Source: Streptomyces avicenniae
Lineage (GTDB): Bacteria; Actinomycetota; Actinomycetes; Streptomycetales; Streptomycetaceae
Length of the DNA stretch: 64,000 nt
Reading direction: 5' to 3'
Assembly (NCBI RefSeq): GCF_000719135.1
Contig: NZ_JOEK01000017.1
Coordinates: 124,001-188,000 of the forward strand
Shown here piece after piece: positions 24,959 to 33,254 of this stretch (position 1 is the first letter of the stretch; every line of letters begins with the position of its first letter). The notes under the pieces are model-generated. The model was given only the letters and a program-made list of their open reading frames with translations. It searched no databases and was not told the DNA's origin. The position numbers were made by a program, and so were the translations under genes.

Positions 24959-26700
24959 TCGGTGACGACCCAGATCGGGTTGGAGTAGAACCACAGGTCG
25001 AGCCACGGGTCGGCGTCGCCGAGGACGTCGAGCGCGGGACCCGCCGGGTCCACGGCGGCGCCGTTCAGGCCCGGCTGGCTGCGCTTGCCGTCGGTGCCGC
25101 GCAGGCGGACGTAACCGGGGCGGTCCACGCGGCCGAGGCGGTGGGTGAGGCGCAGGACGCCCTGCTCCTTGTCCACCTCCCAGGACTTCGCGACCTTGGT
25201 CTCCGGGGCGTGGAACGTGTCACGGTCGCGGGCGCGGCCGGTGACGAGGCCGCGGATGACGTCCACGCGGGCCAGCTTGGGCACGAACTGCGCGGCGTTC
25301 GGGAAGGAGGTCAGCGCTATCTCGATGCTCAGCTCGACCTGCGAACCGCGGCGGACGTGGAGCGTGCCGCCCAGCGTCGCGGAGCGGCTGCCGGAGCGCA
25401 GCTCGGCCTTCAGGCCGGAGATCAGCCCGCCGTGGTCCACCCAGACGCGGCCTTCGCGGATGCCCTGCATGACGGCGGCGTAGGAGAAGCCGTAGGCGCC
25501 GACGTGCGTGCGGCTGTACTGGCCGGGCCAGAAGTCGCCCGCGGTCAGGTTCAGGCCGCTGCCCCGGTAGACCGGGGCGCCGTGGAAGCCGTCGCGGTCG
25601 AAGTTCGTGTCGTCGGGACGGTCCGAGGTGTCGGCGTAGTTGACGTGCGAGTCGGAGTTGGCGGTGATCCACCAGGGCTTGCCCTCGGACAGCAGGCTGT
25701 CCCACAGGCCGCCGACGGTCGCCGTCATCCAGTCGAAGCCGCCCCAGGTGCGGTAGCTCTCGGCCGGGTAGCCGGGGAAGGAGTTGGCGCCCGGGCTGCC
25801 GCTGTAGAAGCCACGGCCGCTCCCGGCGCCGTGCGGGGCGGGGATACCGGCGGCCTGGTGCCCCGGCGCGCCCTCGAAGCCGACGGCGATGCTCGGCTGC
25901 GCGTCGCGCCAGCCCCGGATCTCGTGCGGGGAGTCCACGCCCTGGCGCGCCGGGTGGTTGGCGAGCATGAGGGCGTCCTTGACCTTGCGGCGCTGGACCT
26001 GGCGGGCGAGGAAGTTCAGGCCGGAGATGGCCAGCGCCTCGTTGGCCGGGGTGTTCGCCGAGGCGTTCATGACGCTGCCGTCGTAACCGGCCTCGAACTG
26101 CTTGAGGACCTCGACCTCGTTGTCGCCCGGGTGGACGAAGACGGTGCCGTGCTCGGCGGCCGGGATGTTCCACTCAAGGCCCTGGAAGACCAGGGTGTCC
26201 TTGTAGGTGTCCCGCGCCCGCTTGATGTCGGGGTTGACCTTCTCGACGCCGATGCGGTTGTGCGTGACGCTGCCGTGGTCGGTGATGACCATCCAGTCGA
26301 GGCCGTAGCGGGCGCCGTTGCCGACCTGGTCCACGACGCGGTACTGGCCGTCGGGGCTGTACTGCGTGTGGATGTGGTGGTCGCCCGCGAGCCACTGGAG
26401 ACGGTTGCCGCCGCCACCGTTGCCCCGGCCGTGCGCGGAGGCCGCGCCCGCGCCCGTTCCGGCGAGGACGCCCGCGCCCGCGACACCGGCGCCCAGCAGA
26501 CCGGCGCGGCGCAGCATGCCGCGGCGGGACAGCTGGTCGGGCGTCAGCTCGCTGTCGGGCACGGAGGTGTCGAAGGCCGCGGGCAGCGGGCCGGTGTCGT
26601 GGTCGTGGCTGTGACCGTGGTCGTGGCCGTGCGGGTGCTCGTGGTCGTGGCCGTGCGGGTGCTCGTGGTCGTGGTCGTGGTGGTGGTGTCCGTGCCCCAT
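24955..26700 (-). CDS. Tat-exported PHP-domain phosphoesterase-like protein with His-rich leader
   Basis: 581 residues from the ATG at 26700 (GGGAG six bases upstream; ATG 26721 has a weaker site). Residues 1-40 are almost entirely His/Asp/Gly/Pro repeats. A twin-arginine signal follows at about 60-90 (S-R-R-G-M-L-R-R, then a Gly/Ala hydrophobic stretch ending A-S-A-H-G). The PHP domain has D-H-H-I-H-T-Q-Y-S, I-T-D-H-G-S, W-N-I-P-A-A-E-H-G and N-S-D-S-H, the usual metal ligands. It likely folds and loads metal in the cytosol, then is exported by Tat. Substrate unknown. The polyhistidine stretch before the signal is unusual. Confidence 0.88.
   Translation of the reverse strand: MGHGHHHHDHDHEHPHGHDHEHPHGHDHGHSHDHDTGPLPAAFDTSVPDSELTPDQLSRRGMLRRAGLLGAGVAGAGVLAGTGAGAASAHGRGNGGGGNRLQWLAGDHHIHTQYSPDGQYRVVDQVGNGARYGLDWMVITDHGSVTHNRIGVEKVNPDIKRARDTYKDTLVFQGLEWNIPAAEHGTVFVHPGDNEVEVLKQFEAGYDGSVMNASANTPANEALAISGLNFLARQVQRRKVKDALMLANHPARQGVDSPHEIRGWRDAQPSIAVGFEGAPGHQAAGIPAPHGAGSGRGFYSGSPGANSFPGYPAESYRTWGGFDWMTATVGGLWDSLLSEGKPWWITANSDSHVNYADTSDRPDDTNFDRDGFHGAPVYRGSGLNLTAGDFWPGQYSRTHVGAYGFSYAAVMQGIREGRVWVDHGGLISGLKAELRSGSRSATLGGTLHVRRGSQVELSIEIALTSFPNAAQFVPKLARVDVIRGLVTGRARDRDTFHAPETKVAKSWEVDKEQGVLRLTHRLGRVDRPGYVRLRGTDGKRSQPGLNGAAVDPAGPALDVLGDADPWLDLWFYSNPIWVVTE
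26617..26664. repeat. Tandem 24-bp repeat encoding His-rich leader
   Basis: Two perfect adjacent copies of a 24-bp unit (26617-26640 and 26641-26664) inside the PHP gene. Each encodes eight residues of the pattern H-D-H-E-H-P-H-G. Partial copies flank them, so slippage or unequal exchange could change the number of histidines. Confidence 0.9.
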
Positions 26701-26849
26701 GGCGCGCTCCCAGTGGTTCATGGCTGTACTTCTGCCGCACGCACTCTGTTCGCGCCGTGTGAACGCCAGGTGTTGCCCACCGGTCGGGGAGCCACCGATC
26801 GCCTGTCCGGATTCCGGCCCCGCTGGCCGGAAATGACCCGAGGGTCCGG

Positions 26850-27869
26850 TCAGAGGCCCACGACCATCTTCCCGGTGTTCTCGCCGCGCAGCATGCCGAG
26901 GAAGGCGTCCACGGCCCGGTCGATGCCCTCACGCCGCGTCTCGTGGCTCACCAGCGCGCCGGAGCGCAGCCAGCCGCCGACCTCCTCGACGAACGTGGGC
27001 CGCAGCGCGAGGTGGTCGAGGACGAGCATGCCTTCGAGGCGCAGCCGCTTGCCGATGACCTGGGAGAGGTTGCGCGGCGCCGCCGGGGGCTCGGTGGCGT
27101 TGTAGTGGGCGATCATGCCGCAGATGACGGCGCGTCCGTGGACCGTCAGGGCGCCGATGGCGGCCTCCAGGTGGTCGCCGCCGACGTTGTCGAAGTAGAG
27201 GTCGATGCCGTCAGGGGCGGCCTGGGCGAGCTGTTCCGCCACCGGCCCGTTGCGGTAGTTGAACGCGGCGTCGAAACCGTACTCGTCCAGCAGCACCCGC
27301 ACCTTGTCGTCCGAGCCCGCGCTGCCGATGACGCGTGCGGCGCCCTTGAGGCGGGCGATCTGCCCGGCCTGGCTGCCGACCGCCCCGGCCGCGCCTGAGA
27401 TGAAGACGCGGTCGCCCCGGCGCAGCCCGCCGGTCTCCAGCAGCCCGGCGTAGGCGGTGAGGCCGGTCGTGCCGAGGACGCCGAGGTAGGAGCTGAGCGG
27501 CACGCCGTCCGCGGCGGCGACCTTCGTGGCCTGCCGGGCGGGCAGGGTCGCGTGCTCGCGCCAGCCGAACTGGTGCAGCACGTGGTCGCCCGGGGCGAAG
27601 TCGGGGTCCTCCGAGGTGACGACCTCGCCGACCGCGCCGCCGTACATCGGCTCGTCGAGCCGGAACGGCGGGGCGTAGGACTTCACGTCGTTCATCCGGC
27701 CGCGCATGGCCGGATCGACGGACATGACGACGTTCCTGACGAGCAGTTCGCCGGGGCCCGGGGGCTGGACGGGGATCTCGCGCAGGGCGAAGTTCTCCGG
27801 CGCCGGCCAGCCGTGCGGGCGGGAGACGAGATGCCAGGCACGGGTGGTGGCGGGCGGGGTGGCGGTCAT
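26850..27869 (-). CDS. NADP-dependent oxidoreductase (CurA/YfmJ, leukotriene B4 dehydrogenase-like)
   Basis: 339 residues from the ATG at 27869 (GGAGG upstream). MDR fold without zinc ligands. Family markers: L-V-R-N-V-V-M-S-V-D-P-A-M-R-G-R-M, M-Y-G-G-A-V-G-E-V, V-F-I-S-G-A-A-G-A-V-G-S, D-L-Y-F-D-N-V-G-G-D and the C-terminal G-E-N-T-G-K-M-V-V. Members reduce the double bond of alpha,beta-unsaturated ketones and aldehydes with NADPH. Apparently monocistronic. Confidence 0.92.
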   Translation of the reverse strand: MTATPPATTRAWHLVSRPHGWPAPENFALREIPVQPPGPGELLVRNVVMSVDPAMRGRMNDVKSYAPPFRLDEPMYGGAVGEVVTSEDPDFAPGDHVLHQFGWREHATLPARQATKVAAADGVPLSSYLGVLGTTGLTAYAGLLETGGLRRGDRVFISGAAGAVGSQAGQIARLKGAARVIGSAGSDDKVRVLLDEYGFDAAFNYRNGPVAEQLAQAAPDGIDLYFDNVGGDHLEAAIGALTVHGRAVICGMIAHYNATEPPAAPRNLSQVIGKRLRLEGMLVLDHLALRPTFVEEVGGWLRSGALVSHETRREGIDRAVDAFLGMLRGENTGKMVVGL

Positions 27870-27962
27870 GGCGTGCCTCCGGCTGGGGTCGGGGGGGGCG
27901 GGTGAACGCTGGTTCACCCATCATGGCCCCGCGGACCCCGGCCGGGGCGCGCGTACGGCCGT

Positions 27963-29333
27963 TCACGCGGGGGTGGGTGCCTCACCGGCGGTGGCGGTGG
28001 TGGTGCGGGCGGGGCGCAGTCCGGCGTAGGCCAGGACGGCGCCCACGAGCGAGAAGCAGCCCGCCGCGAGGAAGGCGAGCCGGTAGCCGTCGATGCCGGG
28101 GCCGCCCGCCGCCATGAGCGCGGCGAGCACGGCCACGCCGATGCCCGCGCCGATCTGGAGGGAGGACGTGATCAGGCCGGAGGCGAGGCCCTGCTGCTCG
28201 GCGGGCAGGGCGCCCACGGCGGCGATGTTCAGGCTCGGGAAGGACAGGCCGTTCCCGATGCCGTGCACCAGCAGCGCGGGCAGCAGCACGGTCGCGTAGT
28301 CGGCGGAGTCGCCCGCCCGCAGGAAGAGCAGGATCCCGGCGGCCTGGACCAGCATGCCCACGGCGGCGGTGCGCCCGAGCCCCCAGCGGGCGATCACCCG
28401 CCCGGCCAGGTTGGCCGTCACCACGATGGCGAGGCCCATCGGCACGATGCCGAGGCCCGTGCCCGACGGGCCGTAGTCCAGGACCTGTTCGAGGTAGAGG
28501 ACGGCGGTGAACTGCCAACCGATGGTGGCGCAGGCCCAGGCGAGCGCGGCGAGGTTGGCGGTCGTGAGCGCCGGGGACCTGAACACCCGCAGCGGGACGA
28601 GCGGGTGGCGCTGCCGCCGTTCGACGGCGAAGAAGGCGCCCAGCAGCGCGGCGGCGCCGAGGCCCGCCTGCCAGGAGGTCTCGGTGAGCGCGTAGACCAG
28701 CAGGAGCACGCCCCCGGTGACGGTGGCGGCGCCGACGGCGTCGAAGTCACGGGCGCCGGTGGGGCGGTCGCGTCCCGGCAGCACCGAGGGGGCGAGGGCC
28801 AGGACCAGCAGGGCTATCGGCACCGGCAGGAAGAACACGAGGCGCCAGTTGACCTCGGTGAGCAGCCCGGAGGCGATGAGCCCGCCGCTGTAGCCGCTGG
28901 CGCCCGCCAGCGCGTACACGCCGAGGGCCCGGTTGCGGGCGGCTCCCTCGGGGAACGTCGTGGTGATCAGCGACAGGGCGGCGGGGGCGGTCAGCGCGGC
29001 GGCGAGCCCCTTGACGACCCGGGTGACGACCAGCGGCCAGCCGTCCGACAGCAGGCCGCCGACCAGGCTCGCCGCCGCGAAGACGGCCAGGGACAGCAGG
29101 AAGACACGGCGGCGGCCGAACAGGTCGGCCAGCCGTCCGCCCAGCAGCAGGAACCCGCCGTAGGTGACGGCGTATCCGGACACCAGCCACTGGAGCGTGC
29201 CCTCCGAGAGCGCGAGGTCGCGTCCGATGGCGGGGAGGGCGACCCCCATCAGCGACAGGTCCATCGAGTCGAGGAACACCGCGGTGCACAGCAGCAGCAG
29301 AGCCGCCCCGCGGCGGCCAGCCGGCTTGTCCAT
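27963..29333 (-). CDS. MFS drug/proton antiporter (DHA2, EmrB/QacA type)
   Basis: 456 residues, GGAGG upstream of the ATG at 29333. About 14 membrane segments; motif A is G-G-R-L-A-D-L-F-G-R-R-R at about 65-76 and the first helix carries F-L-D-S-M-D-L-S, the acidic motif D1 of DHA2 exporters. Expected to export lipophilic compounds at the inner membrane using the proton gradient. The upstream 127 bp hold an inverted repeat, but no regulator gene is adjacent. Confidence 0.9.
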   Translation of the reverse strand: MDKPAGRRGAALLLLCTAVFLDSMDLSLMGVALPAIGRDLALSEGTLQWLVSGYAVTYGGFLLLGGRLADLFGRRRVFLLSLAVFAAASLVGGLLSDGWPLVVTRVVKGLAAALTAPAALSLITTTFPEGAARNRALGVYALAGASGYSGGLIASGLLTEVNWRLVFFLPVPIALLVLALAPSVLPGRDRPTGARDFDAVGAATVTGGVLLLVYALTETSWQAGLGAAALLGAFFAVERRQRHPLVPLRVFRSPALTTANLAALAWACATIGWQFTAVLYLEQVLDYGPSGTGLGIVPMGLAIVVTANLAGRVIARWGLGRTAAVGMLVQAAGILLFLRAGDSADYATVLLPALLVHGIGNGLSFPSLNIAAVGALPAEQQGLASGLITSSLQIGAGIGVAVLAALMAAGGPGIDGYRLAFLAAGCFSLVGAVLAYAGLRPARTTTATAGEAPTPA

Positions 29334-29353
29334 GCCAGACCTCCATCTTGGCG

Positions 29354-29447
29354 CGGACTGTCTGTCCGCAGATGATCGGTGAGCATATAAAGTCGATGAG
29401 CGGCACGCAAATAATCTACTGACAGACGATCTGCCGACGGAGGGTCG
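29354..29447 (-). promoter_or_regulatory. MFS promoter and operator-like repeats
   Basis: On the minus strand TTGCGT followed at 17 bases by TATGCT is a reasonable promoter. Downstream of it lies CGGAC-TGTCT-GTCCG (29354-29368), and upstream CAGA-CGA-TCTG near 29425-29437 shares the GACAGACGATC half-site. Such repeated half-sites suggest a TetR- or MarR-type repressor encoded elsewhere. Binding is inferred. Confidence 0.4.
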
Positions 29448-29460
29448 AGTGCCGGGCGGC

Positions 29461-30306
29461 TCAGCCGCGGAAGGCGGGCTGCGGCAGCCCCTGCCCGGCG
29501 CCGGGCAGCACCAGCACCGAACCGGCGGCGGGCTCGGCGCCCGGCGCGAGACCCGTGCGGGCGGTGGTGATGTACAGGTCCGTCAGGTCGGTGCCGCCGA
29601 ACGCGCAGGCGGTGGGGCGCGAGACGGGCACCTCCACCGTGAGGTCGAGCGCGCCGTCCGGGGTGAAGCGGTGGACGGCGCCGCCGTTGCGGAACGCGGC
29701 CCATACGCAGCCCTCGGCGTCCACGGTCATCCCGTCGGGCGAGCCGGTGAGGTCGGCCGTGTCCACGAACGGCCTGCGGTCACGGACCCGGCCGTCGTCG
29801 GTCACGGTGAAGACGTCGATGCGGCGGGTCGGGCTGTCGGTCCAGTACATCAGCGAGCCGTCCGGGCTCCAGCCGGTGCCGCCCGCGGCGGTCGCGTCCG
29901 GCACGACCGTCTCGGCCGTGCCGTCGGGCGCGACGCGGGTGAGCGCGCCGCCGCCCTTCTCCTCGTCGTCGCGCACGGTCCCGGCCCACAGGGCGCCGTC
30001 GGGGGCGACCGCCGCGCCGTTGCCCCGCCTGCCGGGCACCGCGTCCTCGGCCAGCCAGGAGAACCCGCCCGACGCGTCGTACAGGCCCACGCCGTCACGG
30101 AGGTTGACCACCAGGCCGCCGCCCTCGCGCGGCTTGGCGGCGCCGACGTGCTGCCCCGTGTCGAGCACCGTCTGGCGGCCGGTGGCGGGGTCGGAGAGAT
30201 GGACGCGGGCGGTGAGGACGTCCACCCAGATCAGGCGCCGCGCCACCGGGTCCCAGGTCGGCCCCGCGCCCAGCTCGGCGTGCGCGGCCACCGCGATTTC
30301 GATCAT
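29461..30306 (-). CDS. SMP-30/gluconolactonase family protein
   Basis: 281 residues from the ATG at 30306 (GGGAAGAG upstream). Six-bladed beta-propeller with SMP-30 markers: L-G-A-G-P-T-W-D with the metal-binding Glu region near the N-terminus, N-G-A-A-V-A-P-D-G-A-L-W-A-G-T, W-S-P-D-G-S-L-M-Y-W-T-D-S and S-P-D-G-M-T-V-D-A-E-G. Calcium- or zinc-dependent lactone hydrolysis in sugar acid metabolism is the usual role. No sugar acid genes adjoin it. Confidence 0.88.
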   Translation of the reverse strand: MIEIAVAAHAELGAGPTWDPVARRLIWVDVLTARVHLSDPATGRQTVLDTGQHVGAAKPREGGGLVVNLRDGVGLYDASGGFSWLAEDAVPGRRGNGAAVAPDGALWAGTVRDDEEKGGGALTRVAPDGTAETVVPDATAAGGTGWSPDGSLMYWTDSPTRRIDVFTVTDDGRVRDRRPFVDTADLTGSPDGMTVDAEGCVWAAFRNGGAVHRFTPDGALDLTVEVPVSRPTACAFGGTDLTDLYITTARTGLAPGAEPAAGSVLVLPGAGQGLPQPAFRG

Positions 30307-30489
30307 GGTCTCTTCCCTACACCCACCACGGCCCGTCACGGCCGAGCCGCTCCGTCGCCCGGCGTCACGCCCACCGCGTCCCGGGCCGACCACCGCTCCT
30401 GCCGATGACAAGGTAGTCACCGCGCTCATGGCGGGCAACGACCGGATCGTCCGGCACCGGACGGGGCGCGCCGGGCGCCGGACGCCGGG

Positions 30490-30753
30490 TCAGCCGCGCC
30501 GCTCCCCGACCGCGCGGAGCCGGTTGGTGACGGGGTCGGGCAGCCGGTCGCCCGCGCGTTCCGCCACCGCACCGGCCGCGCGCGCCGCGGCCTGCCGCCC
30601 GCTCTGCGCCGCGGTGTCCACGCCGTTGCGCACGGCGGGGTTCTCGGCCAACCGCCGCGCGGCGGCCCGCAACTGCTCGTACCGCTCCCGCCCGGCGCGG
30701 GCGCCGAGCACGTATCCGACCGCGGCACCGGCGATGAATGTCAGCTTGCGCAT
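30490..30753 (-). CDS. YtxH-like small membrane-associated protein
   Basis: 87 residues from the ATG at 30753 (AGGAG seven bases upstream). N-terminal hydrophobic segment A-G-A-A-V-G-Y-V-L-G-A-R-A-G with the R-K-L-T-F start and R-E-R-Y-E-Q-L following, typical of YtxH/DUF883-like proteins. The rest is an Arg/Ala-rich amphipathic helix. Probably inner-membrane anchored; function unknown. It lies just upstream of and divergent from tRNA-Asn. Confidence 0.8.
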   Translation of the reverse strand: MRKLTFIAGAAVGYVLGARAGRERYEQLRAAARRLAENPAVRNGVDTAAQSGRQAAARAAGAVAERAGDRLPDPVTNRLRAVGERRG

Positions 30754-30921
30754 GGGATGCTCCTCTTCTCGCTTGGTCCGAATCCTCGCGCGGCGTGCCG
30801 CGCCCTTGGCAACCGGATGTCCCGGATACCGATTTCGAAGCACCCCCGCGGATGCGCTAATGTAAGCGGCGCGGCGAGGGCGATCCCCGGTCCCCGGAGA
30901 CTTCGGACCCGAGCGGCGCAG

Positions 30922-30994
30922 TCCCCTGTAGCTCAATTGGCAGAGCAGCCGGCTGTTAACCGGCAGGTTACTGGTTCGAGTCCAGTCGGGGGAG
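30922..30994 (+). tRNA. tRNA-Asn (GTT)
   Basis: 73 nt. Acceptor 30922-30928 (TCCCCTG) pairs with 30987-30993 with one G-U; discriminator G at 30994; CCA not encoded. D-loop A-G-C-T-C-A-A-T-T-G-G, anticodon GTT at 30955-30957, T-arm G-G-T-T-C-G-A. A perfect terminator stem follows. TAATGT at 30858-30863 may be its -10. Confidence 0.97.
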
Positions 30995-31014
30995 CATCGT
31001 CAGGGATTACACCG

Positions 31015-31036
31015 AAGGGCCCCATCCGGGGCCCTT
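31015..31036 (+). terminator. Terminator after tRNA-Asn
   Basis: Perfect stem AAGGGCCCC (31015-31023) / GGGGCCCTT (31028-31036) with loop ATCC, then CTGCTGTTTTC. Downstream of the tRNA by 20 bases. Confidence 0.88.
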
Positions 31037-31193
31037 CTGCTGTTTTCACGCATCTCTCCCCGAACTCCGGGAACCGATCACCCCGTACCCGTAGTCCCTT
31101 GCTGTGTACGACGCACCCGCCCCGGGCGGGAGATCGTATGAGCAGCTATGCTGCGGCAGACGGCGCGTACAGATGTACGCGGCACGCCGTCAC

Positions 31194-31267
31194 GGGGCGG
31201 TAGCTCAGCCGGTTAGAGCAGCGGACTCATAATCCGTCGGCCGTGGGTTCGAGTCCCACCCGCCCCA
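31194..31267 (+). tRNA. tRNA-Met (CAT, elongator type)
   Basis: 74 nt. Acceptor GGGGCGG (31194-31200) pairs perfectly with CCGCCCC (31260-31266), discriminator A at 31267, CCA not encoded. Anticodon CAT at 31228-31230 in the loop C-T-C-A-T-A-A. The perfect first acceptor pair G-C rules out initiator tRNA; tRNA-Ile2 (CAT modified by TilS) cannot be fully excluded, but the D-stem favours elongator Met. Confidence 0.93.
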
Positions 31268-31811
31268 CACCCCCTTTTGGCCTGCCGCCTCCACCAGGAG
31301 AGCGAGCGGGCCTCTTCCATGAGGGGCGGGCGGCGGCAAGGGAGTTCCCGGGCCCTGGCGGTTATCGGCGTTGCGTGAAGTCCTTCCCGCGCTTGATCGG
31401 ACGCCGACAGCGCGCCTCGCCCTTCGGGGAGGCGCCGAGGAGGAGGGCGCCGTCGCCGTCCGGGCCTGACGGTGTGTGGCCCCGCTGCCGACGTGTCAGA
31501 TGTGCCGCCCCCGGACAGCTCCCCTTGCACGAACAACTGACATCCCCGGTCGGTGGGTTGTTCGCGGACGCGGTCGTGGACGAGGGGCAGCGTCCTGTGG
31601 AGGGCGGGGAAGACGGCGAGCGTCTGCCGGAGGGTGGTGGACGGGACCATCTCGTCGGCGCCGACGAGCCGCTTCGCGAAGCCCCCGTCGCGCGGAGGCC
31701 GGTCAGCTGGTCGCGGGCGACGTCGGAGACGGCCCCGGCGAGCTCACGAGCCGGGGGCAGGGTCCGCAACCGGCGCGTTCGCCTCGCGGAACGTCGCCGT
31801 CGATGAGCAGG
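31268..31811. other. Gene-free or decayed region after tRNA-Met
   Basis: About 540 bp with no convincing gene. On the minus strand, stretches such as A-R-E-L-A-G-A-V-S-D-V-A-R-D-Q-L-T-G-L-R (about 31685-31745) and K-R-L-V-G-A-D-E near 31660, then T-L-R-Q-T-L-A-V-F-P-A-L-H-R-T-L-P-L (about 31580-31640), look protein-like but lie in different frames with a break near 31675. This is consistent with a small decayed gene of unknown family. The tRNA flank suggests an old insertion or excision site, which is inference. Confidence 0.35.
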
Positions 31812-32795
31812 TCAGCGGCCGGTGGCTGCCAGGCCGGAGGGGGTGTCGCGGGCGCCGGTGACGGCCTCGACGGGGACGGCGTCGGCCAGCGCGCGCAGCT
31901 CGTCCGGGGTGAGATCGATCACGTCGGCCGCCGCGTTCTCCTCCAGGTACGTCCGCCGCTTGGTGCCGGGGATCGGGACGGCGCCCTGCGCGGTGGCCCA
32001 GGCGAGGGCGATCTGCCCGGCGGTGGCGCCGCGCGCGGCGGCCAGGTCGCGCACCTTGTCCACGAGGGCGAGGTTCGCCGCGATGTTCTCCGGCGAGAAG
32101 CGGGGCAGGCCGCGCCTGGCGTCGTCGGGGGCCAGGTCGTCCACGCTGCGGATGGCGCCGCTGAGGAAGCCGCGCCCGAGGGGCGAGAACGCGACGAGGC
32201 CGATGCCCAGCTCGTCCAGCGCGTCCTTCACGCCGTTGGTCAGCAGGTCCTGGCTGAACAGAGACAGCTCGGACTGGACGGCGGTCAGCGGGTGCGTGGC
32301 GTGTGCGCGCCTGATGGTCGCGGCGGACGCCTCGGACAGGCCGATGCCGCGGACCTTGCCCGCCGCGACCAGCTCCGCCATGGCGCCCACGGTGTCCTCG
32401 ATCGGCACGCCGGGATCGACGCGGTGCAGGTAGTACAGGTCGATGACGTCCGTCCCCAGGTGGCGCAGCGACCGCTCGACGGCCCGGCGCACGTGCTCGG
32501 GGCGGCCGTCGAGCCGACGTGCCGCGCCCTCCTGGTCGAAGTCGGTGGCGAACTTGGTGGCGAGGACGATCTCGGCGCGGCGCGCGCCGAGGGCGCGGGC
32601 GATCAGCTTCTCGTTCTCGAACGGCCCGTACGCCTCGGCCGTGTCGATGAACGTCACGCCGAGGTCCACGGCCCGGTTCAGCGTGGCGACCGACTCGGCC
32701 TCGTCCGCCGTGCCGTAGTAGGCGCTCATCCCCATGGCGCCGAAGCCCTGCCGGGAGACGGTGAGGCCCTGGCTGCCCAGTGCGGTGGTTCTCAT
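31812..32795 (-). CDS. Aldo/keto reductase
   Basis: 327 residues. AKR catalytic residues: Asp and Tyr in D-T-A-E-A-Y-G, Lys in L-A-T-K-F, His in Y-Y-L-H-R-V-D. The N-terminal G-F-G-A-M-G-M-S places it with YajO/AKR13-like reductases using NADPH. The start ATG overlaps the MerR stop by one base (TGATG), so the regulator and reductase are translationally coupled. It probably reduces aldehydes or methylglyoxal-type compounds. Confidence 0.93.
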   Translation of the reverse strand: MRTTALGSQGLTVSRQGFGAMGMSAYYGTADEAESVATLNRAVDLGVTFIDTAEAYGPFENEKLIARALGARRAEIVLATKFATDFDQEGAARRLDGRPEHVRRAVERSLRHLGTDVIDLYYLHRVDPGVPIEDTVGAMAELVAAGKVRGIGLSEASAATIRRAHATHPLTAVQSELSLFSQDLLTNGVKDALDELGIGLVAFSPLGRGFLSGAIRSVDDLAPDDARRGLPRFSPENIAANLALVDKVRDLAAARGATAGQIALAWATAQGAVPIPGTKRRTYLEENAAADVIDLTPDELRALADAVPVEAVTGARDTPSGLAATGR

Positions 32796-33220
32796 CAGCT
32801 GTTCTCCTTGCCGGTCGGGGAGCCGACCGCCCGGTACGCGGCGATCTTGCGCTCGACGGCCGCGAGGTGCGCGCCGGTCTGCGCCATCCGGGCGAGGACG
32901 TGCTCGCGGTGCCGTTCGAGGATCGCCAGGCGCTCGGCCTCGGTGCCGGGGCGGCGGGCCAGCTCGGTGTAGCGGCGGATGTCGCCGATCCGCATCCCCG
33001 TGCCGCGCAGCATGACGAGACCGGCGAGCCAGCGGAGGTCGTCCGCGCCGTAGCGGCGCTGCCCGGCGGCGTTGCGCTGCGCCGGTGACAGGGTGAGCCC
33101 CTCCCGCTCGTAGTAACGCAGCGTGTCGATGCTCAGCCCGCAGGCCGTCGCGGCGTCGCCGATGGACAGCCCGCCGTCCGGGACCTCGACCGGGACCTCC
33201 GGGACGATCAGCTCGTTCAT
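32795..33220 (-). CDS. MerR-family regulator
   Basis: 141 residues from the ATG at 33220 (GGGAGG close upstream). MerR winged helix at about 18-85: S-I-G-D-A-A-T-A-C-G-L-S-I-D-T-L-R-Y-Y-E-R-E-G-L, R-R-Y-G-A-D-D-L-R-W-L. A coiled dimer helix follows with no Cys, so a metal sensor is unlikely; small-molecule or redox-type (AdhR/SoxR-less) is more likely. Coupled directly to the aldo/keto reductase, which it probably controls. Confidence 0.92.
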   Translation of the reverse strand: MNELIVPEVPVEVPDGGLSIGDAATACGLSIDTLRYYEREGLTLSPAQRNAAGQRRYGADDLRWLAGLVMLRGTGMRIGDIRRYTELARRPGTEAERLAILERHREHVLARMAQTGAHLAAVERKIAAYRAVGSPTGKENS

Positions 33221-33254
33221 GCCTCCCAGCGTGCCCCCTGGAGCGCGCACCAGG

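Noticed and set aside
25141..27105. 654-residue plus-strand frame opposite the PHP gene
   Set aside because: Valine/Gly/Ala repeat-like translation of the antisense His-rich region; no ribosome site.
31213..31650. 145-residue minus-strand ORF crossing tRNA-Met
   Set aside because: Its C-terminus is the antisense tRNA (T-R-T-H-G-R-R). The upper half shows some protein-like sequence but the frame breaks, so only a relic is noted.
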